Shown here: positions 17,649-24,837 of the stretch, one piece after another
Position numbering within the stretch: position 1 is the stretch's first letter
How the letters are laid out: each line of letters begins with the position of its first letter
From: Natrinema longum
Lineage (GTDB): Archaea > Halobacteriota > Halobacteria > Halobacteriales > Natrialbaceae
Assembly (NCBI RefSeq): GCF_017352095.1
Contig: NZ_CP071463.1
Location: forward strand, 62,001-126,000
Direction of reading: 5' to 3'
Length of the DNA stretch: 64,000 nucleotides
Notes under the pieces: model-generated
The model's input: the letters and a program-made list of their open reading frames with translations, nothing else
Databases searched by the model: none
What the model was told of the DNA's origin: nothing
Position numbers and translations under genes: made by a program

Positions 17649-18236
17649 ATGACGTTCGTTTCCCGTCGTACCGTGCTTCGATCGGCAGCCCTCGCGGTCG
17701 GCATCGGCCTCGCGGGCTGTCTCGAAGACGTCGCCGACCGCTCGAGCGACGGCGACGAGCAGCCGCCCGAGAACGCCGGCGAACCGGGGATCCCCGCCGA
17801 ACGGATCACCGTTACGGCGAATTCTCGACCCAACCCCAAATTCGAACCGCAGGTCGTCCACGTCGTCCCCGGTGGGACCGTCGAGTGGCTCGTCGAGACC
17901 GGTCGCCACGACGTCACCGCCTACCACGAGGACGGCCACGGCCCGCACCGAACACCCGAAGGCATCGAGTCCTGGGGGAGCGACCGGCTCAGCGGCGTCG
18001 GCGCGGCCTACGAGCGCCCCTTCGAGACCGAGGGCGTCTACGACTACGTCGACACCCAGCAGGTCTGTACCTCCCACGAGGTCGCCGGCAACGTCGGCCG
18101 TATCGTGGTCGGCTGGCCCGACCCCGACGACGAACCCGCGATGGTCGACCCCCAGCCCGAACTCCCGTCGCAAGCCGCGCGAGCGATCGAACTGTTCAAC
18201 GAGGAGACTCGGCCGATCCTCGAGGCCGGGCCGTGA
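17649..18236 (+). CDS. Halocyanin-like blue copper lipoprotein with altered axial ligand
   Basis: A 195-residue exported cupredoxin. The Tat/lipobox signal SRRTVLRSAALAVGIGLAGC ends at Cys24. Copper ligands His87 (GRHDV), Cys140 and His143 (CTSHE) are visible. The usual halocyanin pattern is C..HE..GMxG with Met five residues after the His; here that position is Asn148 (HEVAGNVG). Four or five extra residues also precede the Cys. It lies 57 bp after nirK on the same strand, so it probably belongs to that transcript and may carry electrons to NirK or to the heme-copper complex downstream. The Met loss could change redox potential or metal affinity. Confidence 0.85.
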   Translation: MTFVSRRTVLRSAALAVGIGLAGCLEDVADRSSDGDEQPPENAGEPGIPAERITVTANSRPNPKFEPQVVHVVPGGTVEWLVETGRHDVTAYHEDGHGPHRTPEGIESWGSDRLSGVGAAYERPFETEGVYDYVDTQQVCTSHEVAGNVGRIVVGWPDPDDEPAMVDPQPELPSQAARAIELFNEETRPILEAGP

Positions 18237-18416
18237 CGGTCGGCGTCTCGTCCGCGCGACCGTCGAGCCGACCCGGCGACGAACCACTGTAAATCAGTGG
18301 AGCGTACCCGCGAACCGACCTGGGTTGCACCGGGAGATCGGTCCAGCGGACCGGAGCGACGATCGCGGTTCGTCGCTTCGAACGGCGGCACTGACCGAAT
18401 AAACGGCAGATATGGA

Positions 18417-18440
18417 CGAATATGTTCGCCCCTTTCTAAG
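18417..18440 (+). promoter_or_regulatory. Perfect CGAA-N4-TTCG inverted repeat (NarO-type) and TATA box
   Basis: CGAATATGTTCG at 18417-18428 is an exact match to the CGAA-N4-TTCG palindrome known from promoters controlled by the haloarchaeal regulator NarO. It is followed by a TATA-like TTTCTAAG (18433-18440). Transcription would start near 18465, leaving a short leader before the SCO1 ATG at 18498. This suggests that the SCO1-TlpA-CcdA unit is induced under anaerobic or denitrifying conditions together with nirK. Confidence 0.6.
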
Positions 18441-18497
18441 GGAGCGGGAATCCTGGCGATGCTTTAGCGCACCAAATGACGAGGTCCAGTCACGACC

Positions 18498-19253
18498 ATG
18501 ACCCCAACACCTACTCCAATCGACAGGCGAACGCTCCTGCGCGCGGCGGGCACGGCGGCGATCGGCGCATCCCTCGCGGGCTGTTCGCAACCGGGTCGGT
18601 CCAGCGACGCGGAGGACTCCCTCGTCCTCGATCCGCCGGAGAACCACGACCGGATCGCGAACGCGGACCTCCCGCACCCGATCTACGGGGAAGCGATTCC
18701 GGAGGCGACCGTCCCGGCCCCGCTGCACGACCGGACGGTCACGACCACGGAGTTCACCGGGAAGCGCCACCTGATGCTGACGTTCATCTACACGAGTTGT
18801 ACGACCGTCTGCCCCGGCCTGACCGCGGCCCTGCGGCGCGTCCAGGCCGACGCGATCGAGGAGGGGTACGCAGACGAGATCGCGTTCCTCCCGATCACCT
18901 TCGACCCCGAGCACGACACCGACGAGGTCCTCGAGACCTACGGCGAGGACCACGGGGTCGACTTCGACGCCGGCAACTGGTACTTCCTGCGACCGGAGAC
19001 GCCCGAGGACGCCGAGGCAGTCGTCGAAGATACGTTCGGCGTGGCGTTCGCACCGAGCAACGAGGGAGACGGCGACGGGATGAACGGGAGCGACGGGATG
19101 GACGACGGCGACGGCCACGCCCGCCACTTCGTCCACACGTCGTTGATCCTGATCGTGAACAAGGACGGCCTCGTCGAACGCTCCTATACGGGCGGCTCCC
19201 CCGGCGGGAACGAAATCGTCGAGAACGCCCGCACCGTCGTCGAGGGGTGGTGA
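18498..19253 (+). CDS. SCO1/SenC-family copper chaperone (lipoprotein)
   Basis: Thioredoxin-fold protein that delivers copper to, or reduces, the CuA centre of heme-copper enzymes. It has 251 residues: Tat/lipobox signal with DRRTLLRAAG and LAGC (Cys29), then the thioredoxin-like domain with the metal-binding CTTVC (Cys101, Cys105) and the third ligand His213 (FVHTSL). All three copper ligands are present. Residues about 190-205 hold an insert rich in Gly, Asp and Met. It is followed after 3 bp by the TlpA-like gene and lies behind a perfect CGAA-N4-TTCG box. The CuA acceptor is encoded at 20794. Confidence 0.93.
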   Translation: MTPTPTPIDRRTLLRAAGTAAIGASLAGCSQPGRSSDAEDSLVLDPPENHDRIANADLPHPIYGEAIPEATVPAPLHDRTVTTTEFTGKRHLMLTFIYTSCTTVCPGLTAALRRVQADAIEEGYADEIAFLPITFDPEHDTDEVLETYGEDHGVDFDAGNWYFLRPETPEDAEAVVEDTFGVAFAPSNEGDGDGMNGSDGMDDGDGHARHFVHTSLILIVNKDGLVERSYTGGSPGGNEIVENARTVVEGW

Positions 19254-19256
19254 TCC

Positions 19257-19787
19257 ATGCGCCGTCGAGAGGTCATCGTCGGTACCGCCGGCCTCGCTGC
19301 TCTCGGCGGCGGCGCGATCGCCGTCAGCGAGTGGAACCCTCGCGAGAGCGGCGCGGCCGTCGATTCGATCGAACTCGAGACGATCGACGCGCCGGGGAGC
19401 GAGGCCGGAACCGCGACGGTGCCCGAACGCGGTCGGGTGACGTTCGTCGAACTGTTCGCCACCTGGTGTTCCGTCTGTCAGGACATGATGGAACCGCTCG
19501 GCCAGGTCCACGACGACATCGACGCGGACGTACAGTTCGTCTCGGCGACCGGCGAGCCGATCGGGAACACCATCACCCGCGAGGACGTCGCGGACTGGTG
19601 GCGCGAGCACGACGGGACCTGGCCCGTCGCCCTCGACGCCGATCTCGAACTGACGGAAGCGCTCGACGCCTCGGGCGTCCCGTACGCGTTCGTCCTGGAC
19701 GCGGACAACGTCGTGACCTGGTCCGGTCGGGGGCGGAAGTCACCCGACGAGATCCGATCGGCCATCGACGACGCTGGAGGTGAGTGA
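19257..19787 (+). CDS. TlpA/ResA-like exported thioredoxin
   Basis: A 176-residue membrane-anchored or Tat-exported thiol-disulfide protein (MRRREVIVGTAGLAALGGGA at the N-terminus). The active site is FATWCSVCQDM with Cys71 and Cys74. The cis-Pro region is GVPYAFVLD. Such proteins keep the CuA cysteines of subunit II, or heme-binding cysteines, reduced. It sits between SCO1 and CcdA, the classic set for CuA assembly, and overlaps the ccdA-like gene by 8 bp. Confidence 0.9.
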   Translation: MRRREVIVGTAGLAALGGGAIAVSEWNPRESGAAVDSIELETIDAPGSEAGTATVPERGRVTFVELFATWCSVCQDMMEPLGQVHDDIDADVQFVSATGEPIGNTITREDVADWWREHDGTWPVALDADLELTEALDASGVPYAFVLDADNVVTWSGRGRKSPDEIRSAIDDAGGE

Positions 19788-20451
19788 CGTGGCGGGTGGC
19801 GAACTCCTCGGGACGATGGTGTTCGCCCTCGGCGTGGGCGTGGCGACGTTCTTCTCGCCGTGTGCGTACGCACTGTTGCCCGGCTACGTCGGGTACTACG
19901 TCGCTGCGACCGGCGAAGAGACGACGCCACCGCTCTCGGGGACCCTCGCACGCGGTCTCGCAGCGGCCGCTGGCGCGATGGCCGTCCTCGGCTCCCTGTC
20001 TCTCGCCGCAGTCGTCGCCGGCGAAACGGTCGGACGAGCGGTCCCACTACTCGAGTACGGTGTCGGCGTCGCGTTGATCGTGCTCGGCCTGTGGGTACTG
20101 TACGGCGGGAGCGGTGCCGTCCACGTGCTCCTGCCCGAGCGCCGATCGACCGTCCTGGGGTTCGGGCTCTTCGGCGCGATGTACGCCCTCGCGGCGACGG
20201 CCTGTGTCCTTCCGGTGTTCCTGGGACTGGCGTTTCGTTCGCTTCCCATGCCGCCACTCGAGACGGCGCTGGTGCTCGGAACGTACGCCGTCGGGTTCGG
20301 CACGCTCATGGTCGCGGTTACGGTCGCGACGGCGTTCGGGTACGCCCTCGGGGCCGGTCGCATCGCCAACTACGTCGACCGGGTGATCCGCGTCGCAGGG
20401 GTCGTACTGGTGATCGCCGGCGTCGGCCAACTCTACGTCGCCGCGGTCTAA
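19780..20451 (+). CDS. CcdA-like thiol-disulfide transporter
   Basis: A 223-residue polytopic membrane protein that passes electrons from cytoplasmic thioredoxin to the exported TlpA/SCO proteins. It has six predicted helices and the two conserved cysteines in FFSPCAYALLPGY (Cys28) and ATACVLPVF (about Cys142), both followed by Pro as in CcdA/DsbD-beta. Start: a GTG at 19780 overlaps the previous stop; a GTG three codons later is also possible. It completes the SCO-TlpA-CcdA unit. Because no c-type cytochrome is evident here, its role is more likely CuA assembly than heme attachment. Confidence 0.9.
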   Translation: MSDVAGGELLGTMVFALGVGVATFFSPCAYALLPGYVGYYVAATGEETTPPLSGTLARGLAAAAGAMAVLGSLSLAAVVAGETVGRAVPLLEYGVGVALIVLGLWVLYGGSGAVHVLLPERRSTVLGFGLFGAMYALAATACVLPVFLGLAFRSLPMPPLETALVLGTYAVGFGTLMVAVTVATAFGYALGAGRIANYVDRVIRVAGVVLVIAGVGQLYVAAV

Positions 20452-20639
20452 CGTCGGCCCGCTCACGCTCCTGTTTTCGCCCGGTCGTGACGACTAGTCC
20501 CGCTCCACCCGTGACTGCAGGCGTGGACCGCCACTAGCCGAGCTGCCATGGTCGAAGCGCCGTCGAATCTTCCCTCCGAGGAATATGTGCGGGACAATGG
20601 ATATGCAAGTACCACGACGACTCCCGGCTGAATAGAGCT

Positions 20640-20789
20640 ATGCCTTCGTCACACACGCGTGAATCGGAACCGGTGATGCAACGACTCTACGATCGGATCT
20701 GGCTGCTCGCGGCAGCAGCGCTCGTGTTCTTCGCCGTCTCCTACGTCGCGTGGGGATGGGTAGACGTGTTCTCGGTTCCCATGGGGTGA
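20640..20789 (+). CDS. 49-residue single-helix subunit of the heme-copper complex
   Basis: A short frame (MPSSHTRESEPVMQRLYDRIW...) encodes one transmembrane helix, about residues 20-40, rich in Ala, Val, Phe and Trp. It ends four bases before the subunit II gene and has the same strand and codon use. Small single-helix subunits commonly accompany ba3-type complexes (for example the IIa subunit in Thermus and the small Cba subunit in Natronomonas), so I interpret it as such a subunit. The gene would often be missed because of its size. A TATA-like GGATATGC lies at about 20599-20606. Confidence 0.7.
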   Translation: MPSSHTRESEPVMQRLYDRIWLLAAAALVFFAVSYVAWGWVDVFSVPMG

Positions 20790-20793
20790 TTCG

Positions 20794-21333
20794 ATGACGT
20801 CACCAATCAAACCTCCGGACGGAAACTGGTGGAATCAACCGGTCAACAGACGGGAGTCGATCTGGCTGGGGCTCGGTGTCGGCTGGTCGCTCATCCTCTT
20901 CGGGTGGATGAGCGCCTGGACGCGCGTCGGGGATCAGAACCCGATCGGCGAGACGTTCCGGATCGAGGGCGACGAGTACCGGGAGAAGATGAGCGACTAC
21001 AAGGACCGGGCAACCGAGACCGACGACGGCCTCGTCCCGCCCGATCGAGACGTGTACCTGCAGGCGATGCGCTTCCAGTGGGACGGCGCACCGGTCGTGC
21101 TCGAGGCGGGAACGGAATACGACATCCACCTCAACTCCCTCGACGTCCAGCACGGCTTTTCCCTTCGCCCCGAGGAGGCGCTCAGCAAACAGATCAACCT
21201 GCAGGTGTTGCCGGGGTACGAGTGGGTCGTCCCCATGACCTTCGACGAACCTGGCACCTACCACATCATCTGTAACGAGTTCTGTGGACAGGGCCACAGG
21301 AGTATGCACGGCACGATCGTCGTGGAGGAGTGA
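20794..21333 (+). CDS. Heme-copper oxidoreductase subunit II (CuA)
   Basis: A 179-residue protein with one N-terminal membrane helix (about 23-42) and an exported cupredoxin domain carrying the binuclear CuA site: His120 (DVQHGFS), Cys160 and Cys164, His168 and Met171 in CNEFCGQGHRSMHG. It accepts electrons from a blue copper protein or cytochrome and passes them to subunit I. The short form with a single helix is typical of B-family (ba3) complexes. The conserved Cys pair is intact and the SCO/TlpA/CcdA genes just upstream are the expected assembly factors. Confidence 0.94.
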   Translation: MTSPIKPPDGNWWNQPVNRRESIWLGLGVGWSLILFGWMSAWTRVGDQNPIGETFRIEGDEYREKMSDYKDRATETDDGLVPPDRDVYLQAMRFQWDGAPVVLEAGTEYDIHLNSLDVQHGFSLRPEEALSKQINLQVLPGYEWVVPMTFDEPGTYHIICNEFCGQGHRSMHGTIVVEE

Positions 21334-21338
21334 TATCG

Positions 21339-23084
21339 ATGACACACAAACTCGACGTTCTCGGTCTGTTCGACAACGAGTATCGCGACGACGGCTTCCG
21401 GAGCTGTTCCGTTACGGGGCTCGAGGTCCACCGCACCGTCGACAACTACGTCAAACTGTTCGGCCTCACGGCGGTCATCGCCCTGCTGTTCGGCGGTATC
21501 TTCGCCTTTACCGTCGCGATGACCCGCTGGGAAGTGGTCGGACTGCTCGAGCCCGCCGACTTCTACACGCACCTCAGCATGCACGCGTGGAACCTGCTGA
21601 TCTTCTGGATGGTGTTCATGGAGATCGCCATCCTCTACGTCGGCGGCCCGATGGTGCTTGGCAGACGGCTCCCGATCACGATGGTCGCGAAGGCAGGATG
21701 GGCCGTCATGGTCGGGGGTGCCCTGCTGGTCAACTACGCCATCTGGACCACCGAACCACCCAACGAAGCACCGCTGTTGACCGCCTACGTCCCGATGCCC
21801 ATCTCACCGTTGTTCTACGCGGGTGCGATAATCTTCATCCTGGGCACCGTCGTCGCGGCGTTGCCCTTTTTCGTGACGATGTGGTACGAGAAGCGCGAGA
21901 ATCCGGGGACGACGCTCCCGCTCGTCAGCTTCGCCGCGTTCGTCACGTCGATCATCGCCGTCGAGGCGCTGGTCGGCGGTCTGTTCGCGTTCGTTCCCAC
22001 CCTGTTCTGGCGACTCGAGATGATCGAGTGGTGGGACGCGGCCTGGTACCGCCAGATGTACTGGATCATCGGCCACGGGACCCAGCAGATCAATCTGGTG
22101 GCGATGATCGCGGTCTGGTACTTCCTGACTCACGTCGTCGCCGGCGCGGAGGTCGTCAGCGAGAAGGTCTCGCGGACCGCGTTTATCCTCTACCTGTTCT
22201 TCATCAACCTCGGGGCGGCACACCACCTGCTGTCCGACCCCGCGGTGTCGACCGGCTGGCGGATCTGGAACACGTCCTACGCGTTCTACGGGGCGACGTT
22301 CGCGAGTCTGATCCACGCCTTCGCCATCCCGGCGGGGATCGAGGCCGGACGGCGCAAGCGGGGGAAAGGCGGCGGCCTATTCGGGTGGCTGACGTCCGCT
22401 CCCTGGTCGAACCCGGTGTTCTCCTCGACGATCTTCTCGATCATCCTCTTCGGATTCCTCGGGGGGATCACGGGCGTCATGATGGGACAGCTCCAGCTCA
22501 ACATGACCTGGCACAACACGTTCGCGACGGTCGGCCACTTCCACGCCACGGTCGTCCTCGGGACGACGGTCGCGTTCATGGGGCTGATCTTCTTCGTGAT
22601 CCGGACGATGTTCATGCGCCAGTACATCTCCCAGCGGCTCGCGTCGATTCAGCCGTTCTTCTACTCGGCTGCGATGGGCGTAGCGGTCCTGATGATGATG
22701 TACGTCGGCATCCTCTATGGGATTCCGCGCCGAACCGCGGAAGTCGTCGAGAACATTCCCGGGACGGAGTTCAGCCTCTCGGCCGCATCGCCGCTGTTCG
22801 CGGTCTTCGGAATCTTCGCCCTGCTCGCCATCGCGGGCGGCGTCCTGTTCGTCGTCGTGGCGGTCGGATCGCTGGTCTTTGGCGACCGCGTCGAGAACGG
22901 CGCGGAGAACGCGGATCTCGTCGCCGACGGCGGGCTCGGGATGGCGCAGGATCCGGACGATCCGGTCCACGCATACGAGATGCGCGGGACGTTCGTCCTC
23001 TGTCTGGTCTTCCTCGCGGCGTTCGTGATCACGTACCTGCTGAACTGGTATCTACTGACCCAACTCTGGTCGATCGGGGCCTGA
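21339..23084 (+). CDS. Heme-copper oxidoreductase subunit I lacking the catalytic Tyr (candidate NO reductase)
   Basis: A 581-residue integral membrane protein with 12 or more helices, B-family-like. Residues that I can place: low-spin heme His82 (helix II, SMHAWN), CuB His246 (helix VI), CuB His295/His296 (GAAHHLL), and heme ligands His400 and His402 in GHFH. In oxygen reductases of types A and B, helix VI reads HPxVY and the Tyr is crosslinked to the CuB His. Here the sequence is HGTQQ, so Pro is Gly and Tyr is Gln250. No Tyr sits in the helix VII position used by cbb3 enzymes either. Loss of this Tyr is a hallmark of NO reductases. A GTG at 21330 could extend the start by three codons. Confidence 0.88.
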   Translation: MTHKLDVLGLFDNEYRDDGFRSCSVTGLEVHRTVDNYVKLFGLTAVIALLFGGIFAFTVAMTRWEVVGLLEPADFYTHLSMHAWNLLIFWMVFMEIAILYVGGPMVLGRRLPITMVAKAGWAVMVGGALLVNYAIWTTEPPNEAPLLTAYVPMPISPLFYAGAIIFILGTVVAALPFFVTMWYEKRENPGTTLPLVSFAAFVTSIIAVEALVGGLFAFVPTLFWRLEMIEWWDAAWYRQMYWIIGHGTQQINLVAMIAVWYFLTHVVAGAEVVSEKVSRTAFILYLFFINLGAAHHLLSDPAVSTGWRIWNTSYAFYGATFASLIHAFAIPAGIEAGRRKRGKGGGLFGWLTSAPWSNPVFSSTIFSIILFGFLGGITGVMMGQLQLNMTWHNTFATVGHFHATVVLGTTVAFMGLIFFVIRTMFMRQYISQRLASIQPFFYSAAMGVAVLMMMYVGILYGIPRRTAEVVENIPGTEFSLSAASPLFAVFGIFALLAIAGGVLFVVVAVGSLVFGDRVENGAENADLVADGGLGMAQDPDDPVHAYEMRGTFVLCLVFLAAFVITYLLNWYLLTQLWSIGA

Positions 23085-23121
23085 TCGGCCGCCCGAACCG
23101 TTTCGATCGATTTCATCCACC

Positions 23122-23841
23122 ATGACACGTTCCGAATCCGACGCGACCGCATCGCCACTCCAGTTCCTCAGGCGCGCCATCGGCCAGGCCTGGCGGGACC
23201 TCTTGAGCGTCTACTACGCGAACACGCCGATCTGGCGGCTGTTCAAGAGCGCCGGGTTGCTCTTCTTTGGCTTCTTTTGCTGGTCGGCCTCGAGTCTCGT
23301 CCTCTCCTATGGAATCGAGTGGACGATCCTCGAGTACACGAGGGCCTACGGATTCGTTCTCATTCTCTGGGGGCCGTTGACCCACGCCGTGATCGTCCCG
23401 CTCGTGATCCGGCTTCGACGGACCGCCGAGCACCCAGTGGTGCGGGCGGTCGCCCGGAACGGCTCGAAGATCAACCTCTCCGTCTTTCTGGCCATCGTCC
23501 TGATCCTCGGGACGGTTCCCATCTCCCCCATGTTGCTCGACTTTCAGTCGCCCCTCGAGAGCGCTTCGGGCTCGGACGTCAATCCCGATCTCTCCTGTAC
23601 CCGGTCGGATGGGATCGTCTCCTGTTCGCTCTCCGAGTCCGAGGGGATCGACAGCGTCGTGGTGACCAGCGGCAACCGCGAGATCGAACGCGTCGAGGAG
23701 CCACCCCTCGAGTTCACGTTCCGTGAGGACGACCTCGAGGAGGTGGTCGGCCAGAAGGAATTCGTCGTCGAACTCCGCGACGAGGACGGCGAGACGCTCC
23801 GCCGATACCGGCGATCCGTCTCGTCAGTCCCCGAGGCGTGA
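23122..23841 (+). CDS. Membrane protein downstream of the heme-copper complex (possible accessory subunit)
   Basis: A 239-residue protein with three hydrophobic segments (about 45-65, 75-95, 118-140) and a C-terminal acidic domain of about 95 residues that is probably extracytoplasmic. That domain contains a Cys pair (LSCTRSDGIVSCSLS) that could form a disulfide and looks beta-rich. I do not recognise the family. It starts 37 bp after subunit I on the same strand and has matching codon use. In Natronomonas a small membrane subunit follows ba3 subunit I, so a subunit or assembly role is plausible. Confidence 0.65.
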   Translation: MTRSESDATASPLQFLRRAIGQAWRDLLSVYYANTPIWRLFKSAGLLFFGFFCWSASSLVLSYGIEWTILEYTRAYGFVLILWGPLTHAVIVPLVIRLRRTAEHPVVRAVARNGSKINLSVFLAIVLILGTVPISPMLLDFQSPLESASGSDVNPDLSCTRSDGIVSCSLSESEGIDSVVVTSGNREIERVEEPPLEFTFREDDLEEVVGQKEFVVELRDEDGETLRRYRRSVSSVPEA

Positions 23842-23948
23842 CGCCACGGCTGATCGCCAAACGGGGACTCTCCGTGCCCGTTCGCTTGCAGCGGTGTACT
23901 GACGAAGGGGTGTCGAACGCTGGTCCGGAGCCGTCGGGAGGCAGGGGC

Positions 23949-24674
23949 TCATTCGAAAGTCGCAACCAGGTCGCCGTCCGCGAGCGGATCGGGTGCACGA
24001 GATTGCCACTCGTCGGAGTCGAGCGTGGCTGCCTCGTCGAACTCGACCCTGGCCGCGCCGCTCTCGTCGACCGCGTACACGACGCCGCTGGGTGCAACGT
24101 CGGCGACCGAAACGCTGCCGTCCTCGTGGAGCATCGATCCGATCGCGTCCGTTCGGAGGAGGAAGACGACCGTCGGGTCTTCGTCCCACGTCTCGCTCTC
24201 CTGTACGTTGTAGGAGATCTCGAGGACGTGGGTCGGCTCCCGTCTGTCACAGAGCACGTCGTGTGTCACGTAGCCGTGCTCGAACTCGTCGACGAAGTCG
24301 ACGATTCCGTCGGTCGTATACGCCGCCGGTGCGTCGGGGTACGGAACCGTCGCCGCGGTCTCGTATTCGCGGGTCTCACCGCCCTCGGCCTCGACTTCGA
24401 TGCGCTTCGAGTCCCGCGTGCACTCCGGTCGGTTCGGCTCGTCGTCGAACTCACTTCGGACCGATCCGGTCGGTGTCTTTCCGTCGGAGTGGGTCGGTTC
24501 GTCGTTGTCGTTTCGCTCATCGCTGGACTGGTCCGGTTCGTCGTCGTTTCGCTCGTTATCGCTGGACCGATCCGGTTCGTCGCCGTTTCGACCGTCGTCG
24601 CTGCCGTCATCGAGACAGCCGGCGAGCGCTCCCGAGACCGCTCCGAGCGCCGTCAGCATCGAGCGCCGTTTCAT
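23949..24674 (-). CDS. Tat lipoprotein of unknown function
   Basis: A 241-residue exported protein. The signal MKRRSMLTALGAVSGALAGC ends in a lipobox Cys20. It is followed by about 50 residues of Asp/Glu/Asn/Ser-rich linker with near-repeats (NDDEPDQSSDERNDNDEP), then a beta-rich domain of about 150 residues. Cys residues in NRPECTRD and DVLCDRRE could pair. I do not recognise the domain. It lies between the heme-copper operon and the copper ATPase but on the minus strand, with its start about 160 bp from the ATPase stop. A copper or heme role would be guesswork. Confidence 0.7.
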   Translation of the reverse strand: MKRRSMLTALGAVSGALAGCLDDGSDDGRNGDEPDRSSDNERNDDEPDQSSDERNDNDEPTHSDGKTPTGSVRSEFDDEPNRPECTRDSKRIEVEAEGGETREYETAATVPYPDAPAAYTTDGIVDFVDEFEHGYVTHDVLCDRREPTHVLEISYNVQESETWDEDPTVVFLLRTDAIGSMLHEDGSVSVADVAPSGVVYAVDESGAARVEFDEAATLDSDEWQSRAPDPLADGDLVATFE

Positions 24675-24837
24675 CGACCGAGATGTTGTGGCGAGAGTCG
24701 TATAAGATTGCCTTGAGGTAAAACGGGAATTTTAGCCACTCGCGAGAGCTATCCGAGTGACGCTCGGAGTTGGCCATCGGCCCGTCGGCGATCCGGTCGC
24801 GTCGGTCGAGCGGAGGATACGCCGTGACGGGACGACA

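Noticed and set aside
16641-18287. A 548-codon minus-strand frame across nirK and the blue copper gene
   Set aside because: The plus-strand genes have complete copper ligands; the antisense product lacks any family pattern.
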